Source of the DNA: Clostridia bacterium
Lineage (GTDB): Bacteria > Bacillota > Clostridia > Oscillospirales > CAG-272
Assembly: GCA_017505745.1 (NCBI GenBank)
Contig: JAFVOP010000071.1
Coordinates: 1 to 39,389 of the forward strand
Reading direction: 5' to 3'
DNA length: 39,389 bases
The stretch's first letter is position 1. Each line of letters opens with the position of its first letter. This document shows positions 16,255 to 23,632 of the stretch, one piece after another. The notes below the pieces were generated by a model. That model did no database searches and was not told the origin of the DNA. It was given only the letters and a program-made list of their open reading frames with translations. A program made the position numbers and the translations under genes.

Positions 16255-16308
16255 CTGGGGGAAACTTCTTAAAAGAAGTTTCCCCCAGACCCCTTTCAAG
16301 AACTTCCA
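16255..16308. repeat. Long hairpin repeat, copy B (with C-rich tail)
   Basis: A 16-bp stem (16255-16270 with 16273-16288) surrounds a dinucleotide apex. It is followed by ACCCCTTTCAAGAACTT, which matches the tail of copy A after ychF. It begins 16 bp after the glnS stop. An open frame read across it on the minus strand (KFLKGVWGKLLLRSF) is an artefact of the repeat. Confidence 0.75.
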
Positions 16309-16477
16309 ATACGTTTTCATTACAAAATTGGTTACTGCAGTGCGCTTATATACAAGTGCTCCACAAAGTTCATTGTAAGAACTCTGTTCACTCCAAATGA
16401 TCTCGTAGTGATGTTGCCTTCGTCCCTCGGAAAGTAAGGATAGTTCACCGCACGAAATCTGCGCTTCCCCTCCCCGC
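16309..16477. other. Noncoding spacer, nothing recognised
   Basis: Between repeat copy B and the smpB terminator I see no start signal, promoter or RNA fold. Short frames on the minus strand lack ribosome-binding sites. Although smpB is adjacent, no tmRNA-like sequence is visible here. Confidence 0.5.
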
Positions 16478-16516
16478 AAAAAACGCCCCCGCCGCGGAAT
16501 AATCCGAGGCGAGGGC
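16478..16516 (-). terminator. Terminator of the cdaA-to-smpB gene string
   Basis: On the minus strand GCCCTCGCCTCGG pairs with CCGCGGCGGGGGC (16516-16504 with 16497-16485), followed by GTTTTTT. It lies 25 bp after the smpB stop. Confidence 0.8.
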
Positions 16517-16540
16517 TATTATACACATGTAGAGGCAAAA

Positions 16541-17020
16541 TCACCCTTCATAAGAGCGATCCTTCATGTGGCGGTCGATGTCTCTCGTTGCCTGTCTTGC
16601 GGCGTCGGCGTCGCGCTTATCGTAAAGCTTTTTCCCGCGGCAAAGACCAACCTCCACCTTCACGTGGCTTCCCGAAAAATACAGTGACAGCGGCACCAGT
16701 GTATAGCCTTTTTGCTGAACCAAGCCCTGCAATTTCAGGATCTCTCGGCGGTGCATAAGTAACTTCCGGTCGCGCAGCGGCTCGCGATTGAAGATATTTC
16801 CCTGCTCGTAGGGGCTGATGTGCATCCCCACCACAAACATCTCTCCTTTGTCAAAGGAGCAATAAGAGTCCTTGAGATTCACACCGCCCGCATGAATGCT
16901 TTTCACTTCGGTTCCAAACAGCGCGATCCCTGCCTCGTATTTTTCATCTACAAAATAGTCGTGCCATGCTTTTTTGTTCTGGGCAATGACCTTTACAGCG
17001 TCTTTCTTTTTCTCTGCCAT
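16541..17020 (-). CDS. smpB: SsrA-binding protein SmpB
   Basis: This 159-residue protein delivers tmRNA to stalled ribosomes for trans-translation. Signatures are [21 protein letters not shown] (about 18-38, the conserved N-terminal beta-barrel), [15 protein letters not shown], and [12 protein letters not shown]. The basic C-terminal tail contains KLYDKRDA, as in the family. The length is normal. The start has a GGAAGAG site. It is the last gene of the long leftward string, 23 bp after divIC, with a terminator following. Confidence 0.97.
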   Translation of the reverse strand: MAEKKKDAVKVIAQNKKAWHDYFVDEKYEAGIALFGTEVKSIHAGGVNLKDSYCSFDKGEMFVVGMHISPYEQGNIFNREPLRDRKLLMHRREILKLQGLVQQKGYTLVPLSLYFSGSHVKVEVGLCRGKKLYDKRDADAARQATRDIDRHMKDRSYEG

Positions 17021-17043
17021 CTCTTCCGTCTTTCTCTCTTGGT

Positions 17044-17331
17044 TTAATCCTTATAAAAAATCTCTTCATCCGGGAATTGCAAGCCCCATTTTTCCTTTGC
17101 GATCCGTACGATCACGTCATAATCCTCGCCCGAATCCAACAGCTCCTGCAATTCTTCCTTCATTTCCCGATAAGCCTCTAACTGCTCCTCGAGCTCCCGC
17201 TGCTCCTCAAGCAGCACGTTGTAGCGCATCACGCTATTTGCAAATATTCCTATGGAAACCACCACCAAAACGCCGAGAAGCACCCGGGTTAACAGCGTGA
17301 GACTGAATTGTTTTTTTCGTTCCTTTTCCAA
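17044..17331 (-). CDS. divIC: Septum formation initiator, DivIC/FtsB-like
   Basis: This is a 95-residue single-pass division protein: a short basic cytosolic tail (KERKKQ), one membrane helix (about 14-34), then a leucine/glutamate coiled coil ([17 protein letters not shown]) and an extracytosolic end with the family's [13 protein letters not shown]. The start is uncertain: TTG 17331 is preceded by GGGAGG 4 nt away, and no ATG fits before the membrane helix except one 230 bp upstream inside yabQ. With TTG 17331 it overlaps the 3' end of yabQ by 98 bp in another frame. Position after yabQ matches B. subtilis yabP-yabQ-divIC. Confidence 0.88.
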   Translation of the reverse strand: MEKERKKQFSLTLLTRVLLGVLVVVSIGIFANSVMRYNVLLEEQRELEEQLEAYREMKEELQELLDSGEDYDVIVRIAKEKWGLQFPDEEIFYKD

Positions 17332-17959
17332 GCAACCTCCCTCTCTTTCCAACTGTTTTACCAACCGTTGTTTTTGGCACCATTCCGCAAGCATCCCGTG
17401 CCGCGCGACCGTATTCGATCGCCGTAAACCGTCGTCGAAGTGTACGTCTGTTTGCCAATGCCACGCTCCTGCACACCTGTTTGCTCTTGCCAAATACCCA
17501 TCTTCCAAAAAAACGGATCGGCAAGAACAGAAAAAAGCAAACGTAGCGTACCGCAGTTTCAATTGCGAATGCGATCACCTCGGAAAAGAGCATAGCTAAC
17601 CTCCCGAGGGTACCTCGATAGAGCAAAAATCCTGCCCCAACACAGATCAATACGGGAAAGCGGAACTTTCCGTTGTTTGCCTCGTAAAAAAGCAGGATAA
17701 GCGCAACCGCTGAAAGGATACAAAAGATCAGATCCTCCAAAAACACCACGATTCCAAGCGCATGGCTCTCCGTGCGCCGTTTGTGTGCGGTTAAAAACGG
17801 AAGCTTGATTTCTTGCAAATATCTTGCGGCGTTTCTACTGTAATGCACTCCCAAAAACACGCGGGTAATACGAAAGACATCATAAAAAGCTCCCAAACCA
17901 ATGCCTAAAAGCAAGGCATATAAATAGAGCCATGCCAGGGCAGACTGTGAAATATCCAT
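17234..17959 (-). CDS. yabQ: Sporulation protein YabQ
   Basis: This is a 241-residue spore cortex-associated membrane protein. The N-terminus LYLYALLLGIGLGAFYDVFR is the YabQ hallmark. Membrane segments lie near 8-26, 70-92, 97-118 and 127-150. After them is a long, strongly basic tail (RRTLRRR, KTVGKRG) with no obvious fold. The tail is longer than I would expect and its end overlaps the start of divIC, so the last ~30 residues are the least certain. It follows yabP by 14 bp. In B. subtilis the gene is mother-cell expressed and required for cortex formation. Confidence 0.88.
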   Translation of the reverse strand: MDISQSALAWLYLYALLLGIGLGAFYDVFRITRVFLGVHYSRNAARYLQEIKLPFLTAHKRRTESHALGIVVFLEDLIFCILSAVALILLFYEANNGKFRFPVLICVGAGFLLYRGTLGRLAMLFSEVIAFAIETAVRYVCFFLFLPIRFFGRWVFGKSKQVCRSVALANRRTLRRRFTAIEYGRAARDACGMVPKTTVGKTVGKRGRLLGKGTKKTIQSHAVNPGASRRFGGGFHRNICK

Positions 17960-17973
17960 CGCACATACTCGCC

Positions 17974-18270
17974 TTACCGAAAGAGCTTTCCAAAGAGGCC
18001 GGATTTCGATCCCTTTTCTTCTCGCTCGCTCTCATAGTAGCTGATGGCATCCACCTGTCCGTCCATAGAGACAATTCCCTGTTCCATATTCAAAACGTGG
18101 ATGTGAAGTGCTTCCCCGTCTACCGCGAGCTTTCCGCAAACCGTATCCAAAACAACCGTTTGCTCGTCGAAGCTGATCACATCCGTAACGCCGCGCACCT
18201 CCAAGGCCTCTCTGCCCTGCATCGTGAGCCGATGCTCTGTGCGGTTGAATTTTGCCGCCTCTGCATTCAT
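17974..18270 (-). CDS. yabP: Sporulation protein YabP
   Basis: This 98-residue protein of the YabP/YqfC family acts in spore coat or cortex assembly. It has the family pattern HRLTMQGREALEVRGVTDV followed by DEQTVVLDTVCGKLAVDG, a beta-rich repeat. The start ATG 18270 follows GGAGGG at good distance; the 20 extra upstream codons have no ribosome-binding site. It lies between rqcP and yabQ as in B. subtilis. Confidence 0.92.
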   Translation of the reverse strand: MNAEAAKFNRTEHRLTMQGREALEVRGVTDVISFDEQTVVLDTVCGKLAVDGEALHIHVLNMEQGIVSMDGQVDAISYYESEREEKGSKSGLFGKLFR

Positions 18271-18342
18271 TGTGCAACCCTCCTTTTCGATGTTGCTACA
18301 ATTTATGCGGGAAGCGGCAAAATTATTCAAGATCGCATAGCC

Positions 18343-18585
18343 TTATTCCAGCACCTCGTAAAGCGACGATGCCTCGGATTTTGGTGTGAACTCCTTCACG
18401 TTCAGGACCTTTACTTTTAAGGTACGTTGTCCGAATGTGATCTCGATGACATCTCCCTCCTTCACATCATACGAAGCCTTTGCACGTTTTCCGTTTACCG
18501 AAACGTGCTCCGCATCGCATGCATCGTTTGCAACGGTGCGACGCTTGATAATGCGGGAAACCTTCAAAAATTTATCAAGCCTCAT
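18343..18585 (-). CDS. rqcP: S4-domain RNA-binding protein RqcP (YabO/Hsp15-like)
   Basis: This 80-residue protein is almost entirely one S4 domain: MRLDKFLKVSRIIKRRTVAN, then VSVNGKRAKASYDVKEGD. The B. subtilis orthologue RqcP (YabO) binds the 50S subunit and helps RqcH add alanine tails to stalled nascent chains. Its start overlaps the hup stop by 11 bp. With smpB at the end of the same string, two ribosome-rescue systems would be co-expressed. Confidence 0.94.
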   Translation of the reverse strand: MRLDKFLKVSRIIKRRTVANDACDAEHVSVNGKRAKASYDVKEGDVIEITFGQRTLKVKVLNVKEFTPKSEASSLYEVLE

Positions 18586-18853
18586 TCAGCTTGTCCTTGA
18601 GGGCTTTGCTTGCAGAGAAATTCACCTTGCGAGATGCGGCAATTTCAACAACCTCACCGGTGCGGGGATTTCTTCCGGTGTGAGCAGCCTTTTCCTTGAC
18701 GGCAAATGCGCCAAAGCCAAAGATCTGTACCGATTCGCCTGCAACCAGGGTATCACCCATCGTAGCAAATACAGCATCCACCACATCTGCCACCTGCTTT
18801 TTGGTCAGTTCGCTCTCTTTTGCAATCTTATCAATCAACTGTGTTTTGGTCAT
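18575..18853 (-). CDS. hup: HU-family DNA-binding protein
   Basis: This 92-residue nucleoid protein starts at ATG 18853 after GGAGG; the 12 upstream codons are not used. The N-terminal helices MTKTQLIDKIAKESELTKKQ and the DNA-binding arm signature GFGAFAVKEKAAHTGRNPRTGE are typical of HU, with the arm-tip NP present. It has its own promoter. It sits between mazG and rqcP, two genes that are adjacent in B. subtilis. Confidence 0.97.
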   Translation of the reverse strand: MTKTQLIDKIAKESELTKKQVADVVDAVFATMGDTLVAGESVQIFGFGAFAVKEKAAHTGRNPRTGEVVEIAASRKVNFSASKALKDKLNEA

Positions 18854-18893
18854 TTGGATTATCCTCCATAAAATTAATATTGAGACCAATCCT

Positions 18894-18922
18894 ATTTTAT
18901 CATATTATTGACCAAAAATCAA
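18894..18922 (-). promoter_or_regulatory. Internal promoter of hup
   Basis: On the minus strand: TTGATT (18922-18917), 17 bp, TAAAAT (18899-18894), in the 116-bp gap between mazG and hup. It allows high HU expression independent of the upstream genes. Confidence 0.6.
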
Positions 18923-18969
18923 GAGTTTTTGCAATGATTTGCCCAAAAAATAAACAAAAAAGAGACATT

Positions 18970-19692
18970 TTATGTAGTTTTTTGTTTGGAAACGGCATCA
19001 ATGATGCGATTGGTTTCCTGCATCAGAGCATGCTCGGCATCCACGCCTAAAAGCCGCGCGAGATCGGTAGTTGCCATAAGGAAGGAACCAAGAGAGCCTT
19101 TTGGATCTTCGCCGTTCTCCAAGGCGCTGCGCATGGATTGAAGCTCTGCCTCCAGAACGTCCAACTGCTCGGTCGGCGTACGTCCTTCCGCGCGTCCTGT
19201 CTTTTTCCCAACCTTAGTGGCGCGCATCAAAGCAGGCATCATGGGTGGGATGGCGAGCAGCTTTTCTTCCAAGGTGTTCCGCTGCTTTTCTTCGGTCTTA
19301 ATGGTTTCCCAATTTTGGAGCACCTCCTGACTGTTCTCTACCTCCACTTTGCCAAACACGTGCGGATGACGGTGGATCATCTTCGCGGAAATATCGTGGA
19401 TCACGTCCTCCATATCAAATTCCTTGGCCTCAGCCTCGATCTGCGCGTGAAATACCACCTGAAATAAGAGATCCCCCAGCTCCTCGCGCAAAAGCGCCGT
19501 ATCTTCTTTGTCAATTGCCTCGGCAACCTCATAGGTCTCCTCAATCAGGCAAACGCGAATGCTGTGGTGATCCTGCTCGCGGTCCCACGGACATCCTTCC
19601 TCCGAGCGCAGGATCCGCATGATCTGCTTCAGATCCTCAAAATCGTACCGATCCTTACGGATCAAGGCTTCGTTCGTTTCATTCCAAGACAT
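18970..19692 (-). CDS. mazG: Nucleoside triphosphate pyrophosphohydrolase MazG (YabN-like)
   Basis: This 240-residue protein hydrolyses non-canonical or excess NTPs to NMP and pyrophosphate. Two MazG domains are seen: the first with GCPWDREQDHHSIRVCLIEE and EELGDLLFQVVFHA (ExxE...ExxD metal site), the second with RATKVGKKTGRAEG, here poorer in acidic residues. ATG 19692 follows AAAGGA; an alternative ATG at 19719 adds nine residues. Unlike B. subtilis YabN there is no N-terminal methylase domain. It overlaps the end of the spoVB-like gene by 14 bp, the same neighbour order as yabM-yabN. Confidence 0.95.
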   Translation of the reverse strand: MSWNETNEALIRKDRYDFEDLKQIMRILRSEEGCPWDREQDHHSIRVCLIEETYEVAEAIDKEDTALLREELGDLLFQVVFHAQIEAEAKEFDMEDVIHDISAKMIHRHPHVFGKVEVENSQEVLQNWETIKTEEKQRNTLEEKLLAIPPMMPALMRATKVGKKTGRAEGRTPTEQLDVLEAELQSMRSALENGEDPKGSLGSFLMATTDLARLLGVDAEHALMQETNRIIDAVSKQKTT

Positions 19693-21352
19693 GTTCTTTT
19701 CTATTCCTTTCTTTTTCATCAGATTCCAATAACCGCAGCTTTTGCAGGCATGCGCAAAGCCGTTCTCCCATCGGCAAGGAGGAAACGTCCTCCGCCCGAA
19801 TCACGCCGAGCAAGCAGGAGAGCAAAAGATATAATACCCCCGCCACCAAAATTGCAGACAACGTCAGATACGAGACCTCCCCCAGGCGTTTGGCAAGAAT
19901 CACATAAAAAGCATATGACATTCCCACGGAAAGCGTAGCGCTGAGTAACGGGCCGCCAAATACACGGCGCAGCCCGCGCACTCGGCAAAGCTTACAGGCA
20001 AAGTAAAAATTCAAAAAGACCACCGCCGCATTGCACAAAAAGGTGCTGATCGGTGCGCCGCGCAGAGCAATCTCCGCATTTCCAATCAGAAAATATGCCG
20101 ACGTGATCTTTACTGCCGCTCCCACCAGCATGGAAAGAATCGGACGGTTGACCGATTGATAGGCATGCAGCACCGAATTGGTTGCCGTGATCATACAGGA
20201 GAGAAACACCGAAATTCCCAGATAGGAAAGCAACGGTGCCGCCACCGCAATGGCTTCGGCCGCCCCGGAAAAGAGCAAGGCAAGGATCGGTCTGGCATAA
20301 ACCGCAATACCGAGAGTTGCGGGAATGGCAAATAACGCAGTCAACCGGTAGGAGGAACGGATCAAGCGTGCTTGCTTTTCCCGATCCCCTTCCGCAATTG
20401 CCGCCGAGAGCATGGGAACCAAAGGCAGTGCAATCGAATTGACCAGCGTGGGGAGTAATCCGTAGACCGAAAGCGCCAGCGTGGTATAGCTTCCGTACGC
20501 CTCGTTTGCCAAAGTCTCGGTGTATCCAATGGATTGGAGGCGGCGAAGGATCATTGCCATATCGATCAGCTTGGTCAAGCTGACCAGTGACGCGCCTACC
20601 GTCATGGGAATCGCAAGCGTGGCAAGCCGCTTCCAAATGAGACGGTAGGTTGGAACGTCCGAGAGGCTTTGGGGCAATTTGGCGTTCTCGGTTACGGGAT
20701 GAAAGCGGATCTTTTCGATACACAGGTACGCAAATGATACGGCCGTTCCAAGCGTCAGTCCCATGCCGGCGAAGGCCGCCACCGTAGCGGTATCGTATCC
20801 CCGATTCAACGCGTAACGCGCCAAAAGCAATCCAAACACCAGCTTCCCCACCGATTCCAGAATCTGCGAAAGTGCGGTTGGAAGCATTTTTTGATATCCC
20901 TGAAAATACCCCCGCAGTGCCGAGGACATGCAAATCAAAAATACCGTAGGCGCAATGGAAACGATGCAAGCGTAGGCATGCTCACTTTGGATCATTTGAC
21001 AGAAGCGCGGCGCAAAAACGTACATCACCAAGCTTCCGAGAGCCCCCACCAGCACGAACACGCTCATGGCAGCGCGATAAATGCGGTCCACCGCTTGATG
21101 CTCTCTGCGCGCCAGGGCGTTGGATATCAGGACCGAAAGCGCTACCGGCAAGCCCGCAGTGGAGATCACGCAGAACAGCGCGTAGATCTCGTATGCGGAA
21201 TTGAAATAACCCATGCCCTCCGATCCAAGATAAGTGAGCATGGGAATTTTATAGATCAGGCCAATGATTTTGACCAATACAGTGGAAAGAGAAAGAAGCA
21301 ATACTCCCGAGAAAAAGGTCTTTTTCGTATTCGTTCTTGCTGCTTCCACCAT
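19679..21352 (-). CDS. Stage V sporulation protein B-like lipid flippase (YabM type)
   Basis: This 557-residue MOP-superfamily exporter has about 14 hydrophobic segments throughout. The N-terminus TFFSGVLLLSLSTVLVKIIG and LGSEGMGYFNSAYEIYALF are typical of SpoVB/YabM/MurJ-like flippases of Firmicutes. It probably moves a lipid-linked cell-wall or spore-cortex precursor across the membrane. Its place before mazG and the yab genes matches B. subtilis yabM. The start has a GGTGAG site; the gap to the amidohydrolase gene is 16 bp. Confidence 0.9.
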   Translation of the reverse strand: MVEAARTNTKKTFFSGVLLLSLSTVLVKIIGLIYKIPMLTYLGSEGMGYFNSAYEIYALFCVISTAGLPVALSVLISNALARREHQAVDRIYRAAMSVFVLVGALGSLVMYVFAPRFCQMIQSEHAYACIVSIAPTVFLICMSSALRGYFQGYQKMLPTALSQILESVGKLVFGLLLARYALNRGYDTATVAAFAGMGLTLGTAVSFAYLCIEKIRFHPVTENAKLPQSLSDVPTYRLIWKRLATLAIPMTVGASLVSLTKLIDMAMILRRLQSIGYTETLANEAYGSYTTLALSVYGLLPTLVNSIALPLVPMLSAAIAEGDREKQARLIRSSYRLTALFAIPATLGIAVYARPILALLFSGAAEAIAVAAPLLSYLGISVFLSCMITATNSVLHAYQSVNRPILSMLVGAAVKITSAYFLIGNAEIALRGAPISTFLCNAAVVFLNFYFACKLCRVRGLRRVFGGPLLSATLSVGMSYAFYVILAKRLGEVSYLTLSAILVAGVLYLLLSCLLGVIRAEDVSSLPMGERLCACLQKLRLLESDEKERNRKEHVLE

Positions 21353-21368
21353 ATTTGCTCACCGCCGC

Positions 21369-22664
21369 TTAATCAAAATAATGAGCAAACACCTCGCGGC
21401 TTTCAAAGCGGAGACGTTCCTCATCAATAGAAGTATACGCTCCATTTCGATAAAGTATGCGTCCGTCCACCATGGTAAAAAGCACATCGGAACGATCCGC
21501 GCTGTAAGCAAGCATCGCGTAATCATCATAAGACGGCATGTTGTGAAGTGACGAGCGGTCGATCAGGACCAGATCGGCACGGAAGCCTTCCCGCACCTCG
21601 CCGCTATCCTCCCGTCCCTGTGCCAACGCGCCGTTTCGGGTTGCGAGCGAAAGCATATCCGCGGCAACGGTGATGGCAGGATCTCTCGACACTCCTTTGT
21701 GCAAAATCGCGGCGGTCTGCATCTCCCGCAGAAGATCTAACCGATTGTTGGAGGCCACACCGTCGGTTCCAAGACCGACGTTCACGCCTGCATCCAGCAT
21801 CTTGCGAAGCGGCATCACACCGCTCCCGAGCTTGAGGTTGCTTACAGGATTGTGCGCAACGCTCACCCCCTTTTCGGCAAGCAAGGCAATATCTCCCTCA
21901 CTCGCCCAAACGCAATGCGCCGCCGTAACGGGAACATCCAGGACCCCGTGAGAAGCAAAAAACTCCGTCGGTGTTTTTCCGTGGCGTCCGATGCATTCCA
22001 GATGCTCCTTTTCGGTTTCGGAAAGATGAAGCTGAATGCCGTATCCGTTGGTCTTGGCATATTCGGCCACGTCGCGGCAAACGCGCGGTACGTTGGTGTA
22101 TTCGGCGTGAAGCGAGAGATCCACCGCAATGCGCCCATCGTCGGCATTCCGATATTGGTTGGCCAATGATAAAAACTCGGCAAAGCGACTGTCCTTTTGG
22201 ATATCCATTGTGGGATCAAAGGAGACAAAGCTTCTGGAAAGATTGGCCTTGATGCCCGTTTCCAGCACTGCTTCGGCAACCGCATCCTCAAACATATACA
22301 TATCCGAGAAGGAAGCGATTCCGTTGCGAAGCATTTCCGCCACGGCAAGACGGGTGGCCACCAGCACGCTTCGATGGGTCAGCTTTTCCTCTGCCGGAAA
22401 AATCCGCTCCTCGAGCCACCGTTGCAGCGGCAGATCCTCGCCGTATCCGCGGAACAGCGTCATTGCGGCGTGGCAATGGATATTATAAAAAGCAGGAATC
22501 AACAGATTTCCCTTGCAATCTACCGTTTCGGTGATGCCTTCGGTTTCAAGAAGCGGTGTTTCCGTTATGGAAACGATCCTCCGGTCCTCCACCAATACCG
22601 AAACAGGTCGGCTTTCAAACCCATACTCGGGGAGCAAGGTCGCGTTTTTCAGTAACGTTTTCAT
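21369..22664 (-). CDS. mtaD: Amidohydrolase, MTA/SAH deaminase-like
   Basis: This 431-residue metal-dependent hydrolase belongs to the cytosine-deaminase/TrzA/MtaD group. Metal ligands are visible: H63 and H65 in NIHCHAAM, His in LHLSETEKEH (about 218), His in TAAHCVW (about 249), and Asp in GTDGVASNN (about 303). Relatives deaminate 5'-methylthioadenosine and S-adenosylhomocysteine, which salvages purine from methylation by-products; guanine or other aminopurine use is possible. Its ATG directly abuts the stop of the uridine-kinase-like gene, with AAGGAA as ribosome-binding site. Confidence 0.88.
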   Translation of the reverse strand: MKTLLKNATLLPEYGFESRPVSVLVEDRRIVSITETPLLETEGITETVDCKGNLLIPAFYNIHCHAAMTLFRGYGEDLPLQRWLEERIFPAEEKLTHRSVLVATRLAVAEMLRNGIASFSDMYMFEDAVAEAVLETGIKANLSRSFVSFDPTMDIQKDSRFAEFLSLANQYRNADDGRIAVDLSLHAEYTNVPRVCRDVAEYAKTNGYGIQLHLSETEKEHLECIGRHGKTPTEFFASHGVLDVPVTAAHCVWASEGDIALLAEKGVSVAHNPVSNLKLGSGVMPLRKMLDAGVNVGLGTDGVASNNRLDLLREMQTAAILHKGVSRDPAITVAADMLSLATRNGALAQGREDSGEVREGFRADLVLIDRSSLHNMPSYDDYAMLAYSADRSDVLFTMVDGRILYRNGAYTSIDEERLRFESREVFAHYFD

Positions 22665-23576
22665 TTAAATAAATTCCTTATACAGCGAATTTGGCAAGCG
22701 ATAGTCAGCGGATACCGCCTCTACGCCTGCAAGTTTTTTCAAAATTTCGGTTGCTACCTCTGCACACGGATCCGCGTCGGGAATCTTGGGCAGCAGTTCT
22801 TCCAGATAGGGCTTTAACATGCCCACCTCGTACGGCATGGTAGAATCGATCTGCAGATCACAAAACCGTGCATACGGAAAGATATTTTTTTCTTCATTGG
22901 CACGTACGCTCTGCCAAAGATAGAACGTAAAAGCCGGATCGGTGGCACGATAGCGAAAATCCCGCACTACTCGACGCATCCGCCGAAGCTCGTTTGGTTC
23001 AAAGCGTTCTCCTCCCACCTCAATGGCGGATTGCGGAGCAATGTACACGCTGCGATAGGAGGTCCCCGAAAGAATGGATCTTACCTTCGGGTACAGGATC
23101 TGAATTCCTTCAAACAGAAAAACGTCTCCCGCTTTCGGCTCCACCGTTTTTCCAACGGTACGAATCCCCTGCTCAAAATCAAAGCGCGGAAGAACGGTGA
23201 TCCGTCCCGCGAGCAGCTGCTCGGTCTTTTGCGCCAGCAGAGAAACGTCAATCGTATCCTCCGAATCGTAATCGATCTCAATGTTGGGATCCTCTTCGGC
23301 ACGCTGATGCAAATACTCCTTATCGTAATAAAAATCGTCGATCGAAATCACGTGAACACGGTGTCCGTGCTCCTCGAGATAAGAGGTCATTTCCTTGGCG
23401 GCAGTGGTTTTGCCCGCACACGAGGGTCCTGTCAGACCAAGTAATTGCAACGCGGGCAGCTCCGCCAATTCTCTTGCCACTCGCTTCATGCGCTCTTGCA
23501 GATCCCTGTCACAGGACTGCACAAATTCCCGCAAGCGATCGGGGGCAACCATGGGGGGTACTTGATAGCATTTCAT
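22665..23576 (-). CDS. Uridine kinase-like nucleoside kinase
   Basis: This 303-residue protein starts at ATG 23576 after AAAGGAG. The P-loop GPSCAGKTT is at 50-58, followed by the SIDDFYYDKEYL box typical of uridine and phosphoribulokinase-like kinases, and a lid region rich in arginine (ELRRMRRVVRD, about 205). It is longer than classical Udk (about 210 residues) because of an N-terminal extension and a C-terminal domain, as in a Clostridia-specific subgroup. It likely phosphorylates uridine or cytidine. It lies between hemZ and the mtaD-like gene, which suggests nucleoside salvage. Confidence 0.88.
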   Translation of the reverse strand: MKCYQVPPMVAPDRLREFVQSCDRDLQERMKRVARELAELPALQLLGLTGPSCAGKTTAAKEMTSYLEEHGHRVHVISIDDFYYDKEYLHQRAEEDPNIEIDYDSEDTIDVSLLAQKTEQLLAGRITVLPRFDFEQGIRTVGKTVEPKAGDVFLFEGIQILYPKVRSILSGTSYRSVYIAPQSAIEVGGERFEPNELRRMRRVVRDFRYRATDPAFTFYLWQSVRANEEKNIFPYARFCDLQIDSTMPYEVGMLKPYLEELLPKIPDADPCAEVATEILKKLAGVEAVSADYRLPNSLYKEFI

Positions 23577-23632
23577 AGAATCGGTCTCCTTTCCGATGGA
23601 AGAAACCGCGCGGAGCAAGCGTCCCCCTCCTC

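Noticed and set aside
16195-16479. Minus-strand frame reading KFLKGVWGKLLLRSF
   Set aside because: It is produced by the hairpin repeat copy B and its tail; no ribosome-binding site.
16309-16540. Possible tmRNA gene next to smpB
   Set aside because: The gap is too short and holds no tag-peptide coding stretch or tRNA-like ends; only the smpB terminator is seen.
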